Source: Buxus sempervirens
Lineage: Eukaryota > Streptophyta > Magnoliopsida > Buxales > Buxaceae
Reading direction: 5' to 3'
DNA: 64,000 nt
NCBI GenBank assembly: GCA_947561395.2
Contig: OX387187.1
Coordinates: 7,570,976 to 7,634,975, forward strand
The translations under genes were made by a program, and so were the position numbers. The notes under the pieces were generated by a model that ran no database searches, was not told the origin of the DNA, and worked only from the letters and a program-made list of their open reading frames with translations. This document shows, piece after piece, positions 36,177 to 48,775 of the stretch (positions are counted from its first letter, which is position 1; each line of letters starts with the position of its first letter).

Positions 36177-36194
36177 TCCCCAGTAGAGTCGCCA
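36177..36194 (-). other. Primer binding site of element B
   Basis: On the minus strand TGGCGACTCTACTGGGGA starts two bases after the 5' LTR. It differs from the C PBS at one position (A for G). Confidence 0.85.
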
Positions 36195-36196
36195 AT

Positions 36197-38502
36197 TGTG
36201 AGACATGGGAAAAAATCACCCGGAGATGATCATCCCTCCGTCAACACGCGGGGCTCAACATAAAGAGTGGGAGTCACCACCATCCATTTGTTTAGGGTGT
36301 GAATGGACACCAAAAGAATTAAAAACAAGCAAAAAGAGATAAAAAGTGCTAAAAGGCAAATTCTAGAGTAAAAATAACCCTACTTGAATATCAAATCCAG
36401 AGATGGGTAAGGGGATTAGATTATGAATGGGGGAAGGTGTTAGGCACCCCCATTCACCCACACAAGGTGGTTGCCAAGTGTTATTCATGCTAAAAGAAAA
36501 CAGAAAGCTTGCCAAAAAAATCATGAAAACCTTGAAAAATGACAAATATATGATATCTTCACATGAAAATCCAAATGAATTCCAGATCTTCTTTTATATT
36601 AATATCACTTCTGGAATATGACAAAAATATGGAAATCACAGTAAAAATTGCACAAAACCAAGTTGAGGCAAATCCGGGAAATTTGGTAAAAAGTAAGGCC
36701 ATTTCTCTTGAAATTAATCAAATCTAATTTTAAATTAAATCAAACTAAATCCATTTGAAAGATTAGGGTAAACAATAGTCTCATGCAAAATTTCAATTAA
36801 TTCCGGTTGAAATCCTAAGAGTTATGGCTCTTTCAAAGTTGCTGCCGGAGAAAATCAAAAGTAGCAAGTAGGCAACTTTGGAAAATCACCTAGAAAAATA
36901 TACTCCATAGAAATCCGTGAAATTTGGTGTCAATGAAGTCTGTATGGCTGTATTTCAAAAGAAACTAGCCTCATACAAAAACTCATTCGGATGTGCCTTG
37001 GGTGACTTCCCGAACAGGCCCCGACGATCACAGATTGACCCAGAAAAGTGCTGTTGAGCAGTTCTGAGTAAATCTGCTCTCCACGACAAAATTTAAATCA
37101 AAAAATTATGAAATCAATTGCATTTAAAAATAGACTCATAAAGGAGTGCCTATAAACAAAAATCACTCGAATCGGATTTAAAACGAACACATGGCGCTCC
37201 GTCGAAGTGACAAGTTCCGTATTTAAACCTGAACTGACCAATCAACTTCGACAGAGAGGTGTCAAAAATCTGCTTGATAGAAATTAATGATTTTTGGTAG
37301 CCATAAACTAGACAGCCTCACCTTTCCCATGGTTCTGGAATCACTCCAAAATTCATCCGGATGATGAAGTTATGAGTGTCCGAAGTCAGGGTACAGTTGC
37401 TGTCAAGTAAAGCCTATTTTGAATAAAACCAATGCGAAACTGTGACAAAGTGTGTGCAATTCGTGCAAGATGAACACAAAACCTTTAAAAATCATTTAAA
37501 GATATTCCAGAATTGATTGAGGCCATTTATTTGAGATTTATCACAATGAATGTAATAAATCCCCAAATGTGAGCCTATCCCGTCAAAATAGTGCTATGTA
37601 TGTGCAAGTGTGAAAAACCATACAAGATCAATACAAAAACATAGCATGCATACATATTCATCAAAATAAGGTTCTAAAACAACCTAGGGTTCCGTTCCAT
37701 TATCGTTTCCCTTTGTTCTCTCTCCCCGTTAAACACGATTTTTCAAGATAATCAAGGGTACTTTGAATATGAAACGGTTTACAATCAATCAAAAGGCTTA
37801 TGCAAGTTGGGGTTCTAGTATTAGGGTCAATCCCCAGTCTCGTTTCTCCTAGATCCCGCCTCCACGTTTTACGGCTAGGGGGAGTCTCGAGATACTTTGA
37901 GCCGGGGAAGGATTTTCACACACATAAAAGGCTTTATTCTACAGAAAGGTAGAAGAAGAGATCTAGATCTAGGAAAGTAAATACAGAAAAATAAAGAAGG
38001 GTTGAGGCTTACCTGGGGTTCTGGAAGCAATCCGGCAGCGGTTCCCTTCTTCACTCGGAGCTCTTGGATCTCCAACTTCTTGGCCATTTGCTTGAGGAGG
38101 AGCCTCCTATTTATAGGCAAAGGCTAGGTTTGTTGGTAGACACAACTTAATGTCTAGAACCACCCAACCTTAACCCTAGGGCTGTTTCCGAGATTTCCCC
38201 TCATTTAATGAGGGACATGATGGTAAAAAGTGATTTCTCTCGGAAAACCCTAATTTTTGAGCAAAACTAATGTATCCAGCATCTCAGGCCGGATACACTA
38301 GGGCTTTAATGTATCCGGCATATGACACCGGATACACTAAAGTTTCCTTGTATCCGACATTTTCCACCGGATACAAAGGAAAGTACTTGTATCCGGCCTG
38401 AGTTGTCGGATACAGGTAAAAATTCATTTTCTTCAATTTTGTGTTTGCTTTCAAGGAGATAATGATTTTTTATGATTGTTTGTGCAATTTGGGGTGTCTA
38501 CA
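36197..38502 (-). repeat. 5' LTR of element B (2306 bp), with U3 array and TATA box
   Basis: On the minus strand it runs TGTAGACACCCC...GTCTCACA. Four phased palindromes occupy 38413-38272 (starts 38272, 38311, 38350, 38389 in window coordinates, 39 bp apart). The TATA box is at 38116-38109, about 156 bp downstream. It is about 200 bp shorter than the C LTRs but clearly the same family. The U5 hairpin GGGGTGCCTAACACC is near 36460. Confidence 0.94.
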
Positions 38503-39037
38503 GCCAATTAAGCCAAAACCCAAAAACCATACGCTTGAAGGTGGAGAAACATGTTTTCAGCTAAAAATACACAATTGCGTTTGGGGAATTGGGTGTAAAT
38601 GTAGGAAGGCCATTTGCATATTTCACAGGCCAAGGTATAATACCATATTGAAGGTAACACTGGTGGCAAGGTAAAAGCCATGTATTCTTTTATCTTTATG
38701 TGAATTAAAAGCCATGGTGTCCATATGCTTGGGATGAAATTTTTCCCAAAAATGTTTATAACCTAAGGTTGGTGTAACCCATAGGATGAGTTTCCAACTC
38801 AATTTAATGGTCATCCTACCCAAAGTCCAAGCAAGAGGCAACCAAGTGTACAAATCCAAGAGTTGGTGTATAACTTTGGAGGGTACAAGTACCCTCATAA
38901 ATTTGGGAATTCTAGCAAGAATGATGTCAAAGCCCAATTTGGGGCAAGTTTTAAAGGCCAAGTCAAGGTGAACATCAAGTGGGAATGAAAATAACATAGT
39001 CTGGGGAAAAAATGAGTCAAAAAGGGCCATTTCGGCA

Positions 39038-39179
39038 ATAACCGGCAACTCAGATCGGTTAAGAATAATTTTATTCATATCCGGCATATATTATCGGTTA
39101 CAAAGACCTATGCATGTATCCGGCTAATTATGCCGGATACAATAAGCCATAGCCTTATCCGATATTTTATGTCGAATAC
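39038..39179 (+). promoter_or_regulatory. Leader palindrome array of element C
   Basis: Four sites start at 39038, 39077, 39116 and 39155, exactly 39 bp apart and all with 11-nt spacers. The first has TAACCG/CGGTTA arms, the second is mixed, the third and fourth are GTATCCG-type with some changes. This is the counterpart of 34511-34652 in B. Confidence 0.7.
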
Positions 39180-39496
39180 ATGCAGAAAATTGCACAAATT
39201 GGTTTTTCAGCCCAAATTTTCAGAATAAAATGCCTAAAATACTGTGGATAATCTCTAGGCACCCCGAAAAAAACATAAAAATGTTCCAAAAATACAAAAT
39301 AAAAAAAAATAAAATAAAACATTCTTTTAGGATTTAACCTAATTTTGAAAATCAAAGAGCGAACCAAGGTGTCATATTTTTTTATACCAATTCAATTCAA
39401 ACATGTTTCAATCAAGCTTTTGAACTTGAAAACTGAGAAAATTCAGCAAAAAAAAAAAAAACCTTTGTTGGTTATTTTTATCAATCAAATCAAAAC

Positions 39497-39915
39497 ATTT
39501 GTGGGACACTTGGAAGCCCTAGAATATTCCAAGAAACCTTTGGTTGGTTATTTTTATCAATCAAATCAAAACATTTGTGGGACACTTGGAAGCCCTAAAA
39601 TATTCCAAGAAACCTTTGGTTGGTTATTTTTATCAATCAAATCAAAACATTTTTAGGACACTTGGAAGCCCTAGAATATTCCAAGAAACCTTTGGTTGGT
39701 TATTTTTAACAATCAAATAAAAACATTTTTGGGACACTTGGAAGCCCTAGAATATTCCAAGAAACCTTCGGTTGGCTATTTTTACCAATCAAATCAAAAC
39801 ATTTGTGGGACACTTGGAAGCCCTAGAATATTCCAAGAAACCTTTGGTTGGTTATTTTTACCAATCAAATCAAAACATTTGGGGGACATTTGGAAGCCCT
39901 AGAATATTCCAACAG
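39497..39915 (+). repeat. Leader tandem repeats of element C (about six 76-bp units)
   Basis: Units start at 39501, 39577 and 39653 and continue at the same 76-bp period to about 39910. Each has TTGGAAGCCCTAGAATATTCCAA-type cores (TTGGAA-N11-TTCCAA) followed by a TTGGTTGGTTATTTTTATC phrase. An A-rich tract (39916-39975) separates them from gag. Confidence 0.93.
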
Positions 39916-40105
39916 AAAACAAAAGAAAAAAAACAAAAAAAAATAAAAAATAAAAAAATAAATAATAAAAAACAAATAAATCTGGACTTGTGTTCACCTA
40001 ACCTACTCGTCTACATTTATAGGGGTGTGACTCAAATTAAATGTAAGCTGATATGTTTCTTTGATTTTCCTTCTCCAGGTACACTTAATTGCCATCATTG
40101 CTCCC

Positions 40106-42300
40106 ATGACTAGATCCAAAGCCCGAGCCATGAATACTGAAGAGAACCAAGCTCAAGCCACTGTACCCGCTCAAGACTTTGCTCAGTTGCAAGAGCAAGT
40201 GGCCGGTCTGGCCAAAATGCTGGGGGATTTACTGGCAGCTCAGGCCCAGGCCCAAAATCAAGCATCGACTTCCCATCAGGCACCACCACCTCAGGCCTAG
40301 ATTCCGCCTCCAGTTCAACCCATGCCTGAGCCCATTTCTGAACCAGTCCCTGAGCCTATCCTGATCAGGGAAAACACTGGAGAATCTGAAAAAGAAATAA
40401 AGAAGGAAAAAGCCAGGGAGGAGATGGAAAGGAAACTCCTGCACAAGATAGAGAGGATCCAAGAAGAACTGAAGGAGGTGAAGGGGGGAAACAGCTATGG
40501 AGGTACCACCTTCGATGACCTGTGCATGTATCCTGATGTATGCCTACCAGCCAAGTTCAAGTGCCCGGACTTCGACAAATTTGACGGCACAGGTTGCCCT
40601 ATGAGCCACTTGAAACTATACTGCGGGGCCCTATGCCAATTTGGCCGGGATGACGGCATACTAATTCAACTCTTCCAGAGGAGTTTGACAGGATCGACTC
40701 TGAGGTGGTTTGCCACCGTGGACCATGGAAGGATCAGAAGGTAGAAGGACTTGGCTGACACTTTTCTGGACCAATATAAATTCAACTCTGAGATCGTGCC
40801 AGACCAGTACGACATGATGAGAATGAGCAAGGGAAAGGAGGAGTCCGTACGGCAGTATGCCAAGAGGTGGAGAGAGGCCGCCTCCCAGGTCAGGCCGCCT
40901 ATGCTAGAGCCTGAAATGATCTCAACATTTATGGGCACACTGGGGCAACCCTTCTACAACCATTTGGTGGGGCAGATCACCACCAATTTTGCAGCCCTGG
41001 TACAAGTGGCAGACCGGATCGAGGAAGGGATCAAGTTAGGAAGGCTTATTGCTATTCTACTTTGACTGGGCAGTCTGATTCCGCTGCTTCCCTGGCACAG
41101 AAAAAGGGAACTGGGTTCAAGAAGAACGGAGCCAAGAAAGAAGGAGAGGTAAACCTGGTCCAGGCTCCTCCCGCCAAGAAACCGCTCCATGTGAACATCT
41201 CTGCACTTCAGCAGGCCCAACAGGCCCAGCACTCTTATCAGACCCCGCACAACGTCAACTTCTCCCCCTCCGTGCCTGCAAACCCAAGGAGGACTTTTAC
41301 CAAGGAAGAGAGGGAGGCCTGGTTAGCAGCAAGAAGGAACAGAGTTTTCATGCCTCTCCCAGTACCTCTTTCCCAACTACTACCAACCCTGCTGAAAGGG
41401 GAATATGTGACCCTAAAGGAGCCCAGCCCAAATGCCACAAAGGGAAAGAACTTCGATCCGGCAGTCACCTGTGACTTCCACATGGGTGCACCAGGGCACT
41501 CTACAGATGCTTGCTGGGTTTTGAAGCACGCGGTCCAGGATCTGTTGGATCAGAAGGCCCTAGTCTTTAACACTGCTGCACCCGCCCAGTCCGGAAATGA
41601 TATTGGGCAGAACCCTCTGCCTTACCACGATGGGGCAGGCCCATCCAACTCTATCACTGCCATATCCACCAAGAGAAGGGCCTTTGACCCATCTCAACTT
41701 ATAGCTTCCGTAGGGACCACGGTCAAGGTCCATTTTTTCAAGAGAAGGAAGAAGAGGATGTCAATATGGTCTTCCAGAAAAACAATCATGCTGCTGAGGA
41801 CATTAGCTCCTCTTTGAACTGGGTCTCCTCTCTTATGGCCCAGATAAATATTTCAAGGTCTCCTCTGGTCTTCAATTGCAATCCACCCACCTATACTCCA
41901 GCCAAGCCATCAAAGGCTCCATTGGTCGTCAACCTCGACCCCACTACCACATCCGTCACCTCTTCAGTTCCACCAACCACATATGGGTCCAAACTCCAAC
42001 CCATGGTTGTAAACATCCCTGCTTCCTATAGTGCCCCTAGATCGGCCCCTGCATCCCGGTCCAAACTCCAGCAGTTGGTGGTCAATGTCCCTAGACTAGC
42101 CTATTCTGAGGCAGCTGTACCATGGAATTACAGCGAGGGAGTCACGACCACGGTTCCAACAGTCAAGAACCAAAACCAAGAGGAGGTGAACCTCATGACG
42201 AGGTCGGGGAAATGAGTGGAAGGAACAGAAAAAGAAAAAGAAACAGAGGTGGAGAGGGAGACAAAAGAGACAAAAGAAAAAGAAAACAAAAAGGAAAAAC
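40106..42300 (+). pseudogene. gag: Element C gag, broken
   Basis: ATG 40106 starts MTRSKARAMN as in B. The gag core is at about 40500-40980 (LKLYCGALCQFG, LRWFATVDHGRI) and the knuckle CDFHMGAPGHSTDAC at about 41469-41513. Stops: TAG near 40298, TAG near 40743 (Trp in A and B) and TGA near 42213. Frameshifts: 1-nt loss near 41050 and another near 41740. The middle is Ala/Pro/Ser-rich. Confidence 0.9.
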
Positions 42301-44222
42301 AAAAGTAGGAGAAGACACCCCCCAGGGTGCAGAAAATGAGGCATCAGACCTCATAAAAATAATAAAGAAAAGTGAATTCAATCTTGTGGATCAGCTGAAC
42401 AAGGTCACGGCCCAGATCTCAATATTGGGCCTTTTGCTGAATTCGGAAAAGCATAGGGACGCATTGTTAAGGGTGCTACATAGTGCACATGTATCCCAGA
42501 CCATTGATCCGGACCAACTTGGCAAAATGGTTGGTCAAATCTTGTCACATAATGTGATAAGTTTCTCTGAGGGTGAAATCAGCCCAGGTGGGTGTTATTA
42601 TGTTGACCCTTTGCACATCACAGTGCTGTGTAAGGGCAGTATGATCGCACGGGTTCTAATTGACAACGGGTCGGCATTAAACGTCTGCCCGTTAATCACT
42701 TTTACCAAGCTTGGTCTGGATCAGTCAAAGATTAAGCAAAATGGGAGGATAGTGAGGGCTTTTGATAGCTTCAAAACACACTCCTTAGGGGAGATTGAAC
42801 TGCCGGTCACAATCGGACCGAATATTTTCAACATCACGTTTGAAGTGATGGATATTCCAGCAGCCTTCAATCTGCTCCTAGGAAGGCCGTGGATACACTC
42901 GGCTAGGGTAATACCATCCACGCTCCACCAAAGGGTGAAATACATAAGAGGGCAAAGGGTGATAACAGTCATAGCTGAGAATTTGGTGCCTCCTATTGTG
43001 TCACCTGATGTACCCTTGATAAATGTGGACTTAACTGTCGACAAGATTGCATTTCACTCATTTCAGTTTGAGACTGTTAATTTCATACCTGGGGGTGTGA
43101 GAAAAAAGAAAATAAAGGGACTACTGCAGAAAAAATGGTGAAGAAAGTGATGGAGAAATACCACTTTCACCCGGGGAAAGGCCTGGGAGTCAATTTGCAG
43201 GGAATGGTGGAGCCAATCACGGCTAAGAAACTGGTTCCTAAAGTGGGACTGGGGTTTAAACCCCGAGGCTGGAGGAGGATGAAGCATGAAGAAGGAGAGA
43301 AAAGAAGCAAAGGAAAACTCCCTCATCTAAAGGAGAATTTTCCAAGACCCTCTTGCATAATCCAACTATCTCCTCCCATGGACCAATCCAAGCCTCCATA
43401 CCGAAATGTCAATCCATTCCAAAAGCCTTCTGCTTCAGCCTTGCAACCATACAACCCATCTCCTATACTGGAAACAGCAGACGGGCCTGGGCCACAACCA
43501 GAGCAGCGGACAGACATCTCTGAAGATGTTGGGGCTTTCTTCGCCATGACTGAAGGCGATAAGATAGGGGCAGACATGGACCTGCCATTCATTGACTGGA
43601 CAGCAGTGAAGATTCCGGATGAGGTTATATCTGGACTAGGCCCTGTAGCAGAAAAGGGCAGTACCCACCCGGTGATGATGGCATCGGATTCTGGGCTTGA
43701 GGAGCAGGCTTTCCCTATTTCCCCTGCTCCCAAAAATTTTGTATTGAACAATTGAGAGGAAACTCCCCTTACCTTTGAAGCAGCGTTCGTTTGGCAAACT
43801 AACGCGGCTTCCAAAAAAAAAACTCCAATAGTGGAATGCCATTTCCCTAAAGGTCCTAATGAGCCTTCGTCTTCAAGGGAATTATGTTTAGAAGGCTCAC
43901 AAAAAACCCAAAAAGATTTTTCTATTTTTCCTAGAAAACTTAAATTTTTCAAAAAGGTCCAAACCACTTATGAACCATATAATCAAACCGAATTAGACCA
44001 GGTTGAATATGACTTCGACTTTGAGCTTGACTTTGATCTCATGGGGATCGAAGAAGAAGACGTCCCAAAAGAAATTGAATATCAATTTGAACGTCATGAA
44101 AAGGGGGTCCAACCTAATATTGAGGAGACCATTTCAATTAATCTTGGGACCGAAGATGACCCAAAAATAGTGAAAATTGGGGCATACCTATCTAATGTGC
44201 AGCGTGTGGAAATGACACAGTT
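42301..44222 (+). pseudogene. Element C protease, G-patch-like segment and linker
   Basis: The protease block is open from about 42300 to 43141 with an intact D-N-G-S-A motif (Asp codon 42662-42664). A frameshift near 43130 moves into the G-patch-like segment (43135-43275: GKGLGVNLQGM ... VGLGFKPR). TGA near 43753 and a frameshift at 43830 follow. The acidic linker ends at 44222, where RT should begin but does not. Confidence 0.88.
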
Positions 44223-44226
44223 TTTT

Positions 44227-45950
44227 ATGTTCTTCGACGGGGCCGCCAACATGAATGAAAATGGAATTGGGGCAGTCTTGGTCAAACCAGATGGTTCACA
44301 CATCCCGATTGCAGAAAAACTGAGATTCCAGTGCACCAATAATATCACAGAATACGAAGCATGTATAATTGGGTTGCAAGCCGCCATAGATCATGAAGTG
44401 GAGAACTTGACGTATACGGAGATTCGAGTCTTATCATCTTCCAAACAACTGGTGAGTGGAAAACCAAGGATCACAAATTGATCCCCTATCACCAGTATTT
44501 GGAAGAAATAAGCACAAATTTTACTCGAATTTCCTTTAACTATATGCCAAGGGCCAAGAATCAATTCGCGGATGCTCTAGCAACATTGGCTTCCATGGTT
44601 AGCATGCCAGAAGGGGTAGACATCAAACCATTGGAAATCGAGGTCAGAGATGAACCAGCTTATTGTCTTGTTCTAGAGGGAGCACCCGAAGAAGAAGCAC
44701 CATGGTTTCAAGACATCAAAAATTTCTTGAACAATCGAAGTTTGCCAGAAAATGCCACGTCTACTGAGAAAAGGACAATACAGAGATTAGCTGGTCAATT
44801 CCTACTAAGTGGTGGACACTTGTACAAGAGATCACATAATGACATTTTGCTCAGGTGTGTTACTAAGGCTGAGTCAGAAAGGTTAATCGAAACTGTACAT
44901 GGAGGAGTTTGCGGACCCTATATGAACGGACACATGCTCGCAAAGAAGATTCTAAGGTTGGAATACTACTGGTCGACCATGGAGCATGATTGCTGTACAC
45001 ATGTCAGGAGGTGCCATCAATGTCAGATATATGCAGATAACAAGCATGCACCCCCAAGTGAGCTGCACAACATGACATCCCCATGGCCCTTCTCTATGTG
45101 GGGCATAGACGTCATCGGTATGATTTCCCCTAAGGCATCGAACGGGCACAAATTCATCCTGGTAGCGATTGATTATTTCACTAAGTGGGTAGAAGCAGCC
45201 TAATATGCGAATATCACAAGCAGCCATGTTATTAAATTTTTGAAGCATAACATTATTTGTCGCTATGGATTGCCAAGTGCCATAGTATCAAACAACGCTT
45301 CAAATATTAAGAACAAGGACATGAAGAAGATGTGTGAGCAGTTTCAGATTACCCATCACATGTCAGCTCCGTACAGGCCAAAGATGAATGGGGCAGTGGA
45401 AGCAGCAAATAAGAATATAAAGAAAATCATTCAGAAAATGGTGGTGAGTTACAAGGATTGACATGAAATGCTGCCACTTGTTCTACATGCCTACAGAACC
45501 TCAATCCGGACTTCGACTGGGGCAACCCCGTATTCCCTAGTCTATGGAATGGAAGCAGTCTTGCCAGTGGAAGTAGAAATCCCATCACTCAGAGTGCTCA
45601 TGGAGGCTGAATTAGAAGAAGCTGAATGGATACAGTCAAGAAGTGATCAACTCAACCTAATAGAAGAGAAACGATTGAAAGCACTATGTCATGGCCAATT
45701 GTACCAGAGGAGAATGGCCCGGGCCTACAATAAGAAAGTAAAGCCTAGAACTTTCCAGGAAAGAAACTTGGTGCTAAAGAAAATCTTACCATTTTTAGAA
45801 GATCCTCGTGGTAAGTTCAAGGCAAATTGGGAGGGGCCGTACGTTGTCAAGAAGGTCATGTCAGGGGGTGCAATCATCTTGACAAAAATGGATGGGTCAG
45901 ATTTTCCTGAGCTAATTAACTCTGATGTGGTAAAAAGGTATTTTCCTTGA
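44227..45950 (+). pseudogene. Element C second RNase H and integrase; RT and first RNase H absent
   Basis: The archaeal-type RNase H starts at MFFDGAANMN (44227), directly after the pre-RT linker. A 1-nt loss near 44403 shifts its frame. Integrase has the HHCC finger and the triad Asp 45108-45110, Asn 45291-45293 (Asp in A and B), Glu 45399-45401. Stops: TAA near 45202 and TGA near 45460. The end VVKRYFP is conserved. Confidence 0.92.
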
Positions 45951-46943
45951 TTGAACATTACTAGGAAATGATCCAAGGCCATCCTTCTTTATTTCCTTCA
46001 AAAATTTTAATCCCTAGTCTAGCCAAGTTGAACCGGTTCGTTTCTTTGATAAACCTAAATCGGACTTACAGTCTTATACTGGGGCAAAACGAATTAGGGC
46101 AAGTCCAATTGGGAAAAAAAATAATAAATAAAAAAAAGCAAAGAAAATGGCAAATGAAAGCCAAGTGTGAAAAAGATGCAAAGGATGCAATTTGGGGAAA
46201 TGGGAAAAATTCATCATGACTGTAAGTCCGGTCGACCTATTTCCACATTTGGAAAATTTTGAGCCTTAATACCTTTTCTTTCATAAACCGAGCCTAGCCT
46301 TTGTTTCATCCTATTTCTAAGCCCTCGGTGATCTTAGTATGTTCATTCAAATTTCAGAGTGAAATTGGTGATAACGGAATGCAGAAGCCGGTCCTAGTGA
46401 AAACCGTAACTGGCGCTAGGGGCAATATTGGCAAGAAGGAACAAAAGGAAATGAAAAAAAAAAAGAAGGAAAAATTAAAGGTTGAGTTGATCATGTGATC
46501 CAAGCTTGAAGAGAAATCAGCACAAGTACTAAGACTAAGCAGATTGGGTAATACGGTCAATTCTGGAAGAAAAGGCATTTAGGGATGACTCTAAAGGTCC
46601 TAAGATGGACGGTTTTGATCCCTCATTATTACTTGGACTACCCTCTTCATTATTTAACTTGATTTTAATTCATTTAATTATGGGTGATTAAGTGCATGGA
46701 CCAAATTTCAAAAAAAAATAATATAAATAAATAAATAAAAAATAAAAAAGAAAAACTATACTTTGGCCAGTGATGAGAAATCAAATACTTTTCATAAAAC
46801 CTTTGTTTTTACAAGCATCTGAGCATTCTGAGGCCAATAATATAAAAATTTTATTTTGAATTAAATACTTTGTCTTTCCACTATTGGAGTTTGCTTTCAT
46901 ACAAAGGTATGAAAAAGAAAGAAAAAATGTGCAGGAAATAAAG
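45951..46943 (+). other. Post-pol spacer of element C
   Basis: Non-coding, with A-rich runs (46110-46140, 46690-46750). It is homologous to the spacers of A and B in its first 650 bp. There is no palindrome array here, unlike A at 9316-9437. It abuts the stop codon of antisense gene 1. Confidence 0.7.
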
Positions 46944-48663
46944 CTAGTCTCTGTCTCCTAGCCGCTTCTCAAGCTCCCGAATCCGAGCTGCCTAAGCTGC
47001 AATAACTCCAGAAGCCCCCTTTGTATCGGGATCACTCAAGAAGGATATAACCTCATCTGAAAGGGTCTGACTGATCCTCATGTTCCTAAGGCTGGCTAAA
47101 GCATCCTGGTACTTCTGCTGTATCATCCGAACCTCAAAGCGGCGGGCCTACCTTTGCTCCTCAAGTTGCTTTTCCATAGCAAGACGGCGGGATACCTATT
47201 CTGAAAGTTGCCTCTCCATGTCCAGGCCCCGTATCCTAAGCTCCTGGGCCTCTCATACCCATATCTGCTGAAGTCACTTGTGAGAAGCTCTCTCAGACTC
47301 CAGGATGTCCTCATAAGTAGGAGCCAAGACTGCAGGAGGATCTTCGGGTACTGGAGCCTGACTCTGTATTTGCTCCCTAATCCAGAAGAGATAGTCCTTC
47401 ACATGGGACTCTGAGAAGACCGGGCTCCGTATAAAACGAACATAAGACCACTCCCTCATCAACCAAGCATTCAGCTTCATGGTGGCTGGTGAAAGTGGCC
47501 CAAGGTGGTCCTCATATCCACTTGGGATTATAATCCCCTGGGTTGCTCTAAACTAACGAAGAACCCGTAAAGGGAGGTAAAGCACTGCGTGTCTCAAGCC
47601 AGCCAGAACCAAAAAGTTGTCGTCTCGAAAACTGATCACAGTCTCTACTTTGGGCTGATAGGTACCAGGCCACCTCACTTGATCATCCTGGAGTGTAGCC
47701 AAGAAAGTAAATCAGCCCTGTTTCCCCCCTGGAATGTCAGGGCACCCCTGGTTGCTCATCAAAATGGGAATTTTCAAGCTTGGGAAGAAGTGCCGATTGA
47801 CCTCCTCAATCTGACTCAGGTGGTCCAGTAGCCAAAGCTACAAAGGAGGAGAGATATTTCAGTGTATTGCAAAAGCAAAAAAAACAAAAAGCAAAAAAAA
47901 AAAAAGAAAAAGAAAAAATAGCAAAAAAAAATGCAAAAAAGAAAAAAAATTACCTGCAGGATAGGGGCACATAACAGGAAGTGCTTTGCCTTCCTGTAGT
48001 AACAGTCAGTCAAAGCCTGGTACATCTCCGCCAAAATCATAGGGGCCAATCTCTCCCGCTCCCTAACTTGGCATACAACTAAGATTAGGGCCAAGTCCAC
48101 CTCATCGTCATCCCTTGGGAAAAGCAGTTGGTTAACCACTATCAGGGTCAAGGCATTGAACCTGGCTTCCTTGTTCTCCCCCCCCTCAAGAGCTTCTCAG
48201 TCAGAAAAGACTTGGACAAAGTCAAAAGGGTGTCAGAATCCCCTAAATCCTTCTTCCCTATACCGAGGAAAGTAGAAGCCTCCTTCTTGTAGCTGGGCCT
48301 AAGGGGTGGGTTCACTACCTTCTCATCAAATCTCAAGCCCAGGATGGTTTCCACCTCTTCAATGGTCAGGGTCATCTCATGGTCCCCAAAACGAAAAAGG
48401 TTTAGGTCGGGTACCCAATGACCAATCATGGCTTCAATAATCTCCCACTTGAAGGGAATCTTCGGGATGAGCAGAATGTGGCATAGATGGTTGGAATCCC
48501 ATCTCCTCTCTTCATCAAGGGTCATAGAATTAACCCATCTAGTGTAAAATGAGTCCACAGGATTATACCTAGTGAGGTTATGGGGTTTTGATCTAAAAGG
48601 CTGTTTTGCAGGGGAGGCTGCGTTGACAGACAATGGCAAGGCAGAGGATGATCCGGAATCCAT
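46944..48663 (-). pseudogene. Antisense gene 1 of element C: PMD/DUF7745-like protein, two exons
   Basis: Exon 1 is 48663-47954 (ATG 48663, MDSGSSSALPL), ending CTGCAG|GTAATT; exon 2 is 47837-46944. The signature IGHWVPDLNLFRFGDHEM ... IEEVETILGL resembles the PMD core. After a conserved LTLIVVNQLLFP block, exon 2 encodes WLLDHLSQIEEV, PGTYQPKVETVISF, YLFWIREQ and a Glu/Arg-rich, probably coiled-coil tail ending RLGDRD. A homopolymer frameshift (G7, near 48180) breaks exon 1, and several TAG/TGA codons break exon 2. Both splice sites match those of element A, which supports a real gene rather than chance frames. Confidence 0.78.
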
Positions 48664-48775
48664 TGGAGATGATGGGAGCAAGCTAGAACCCAATGGGAGG
48701 AAGAAAAAGGCGAAAAAGGGGTTTTCTAAACTCAAAAACTCGTAAAAAAATACGTAAATCCCGAGGCTGGTTGCA

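Larger units (their letters stand above)
24924..38502 (-). mobile_element. Element B: Tat-lineage LTR retrotransposon nested in C, 3' part deleted
   Basis: On the minus strand it reads 5' LTR (38502-36197), PBS, leader, gag, protease, RT, two RNase H domains, integrase, spacer. Then it jumps directly to the last 0.27 kb of the 3' LTR (25192-24924). Both antisense genes, the polypurine tract and about 2 kb of the 3' LTR are missing. It is 13.6 kb long. It must be younger than C because it interrupts C. Confidence 0.95.

Noticed and set aside
39497-39915. CRISPR-like regular repeats
   Set aside because: Units are directly adjoining tandem copies without unique spacers, in a plant retrotransposon leader. 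The 39-bp arrays also lack long conserved repeats. Neither is a CRISPR array.
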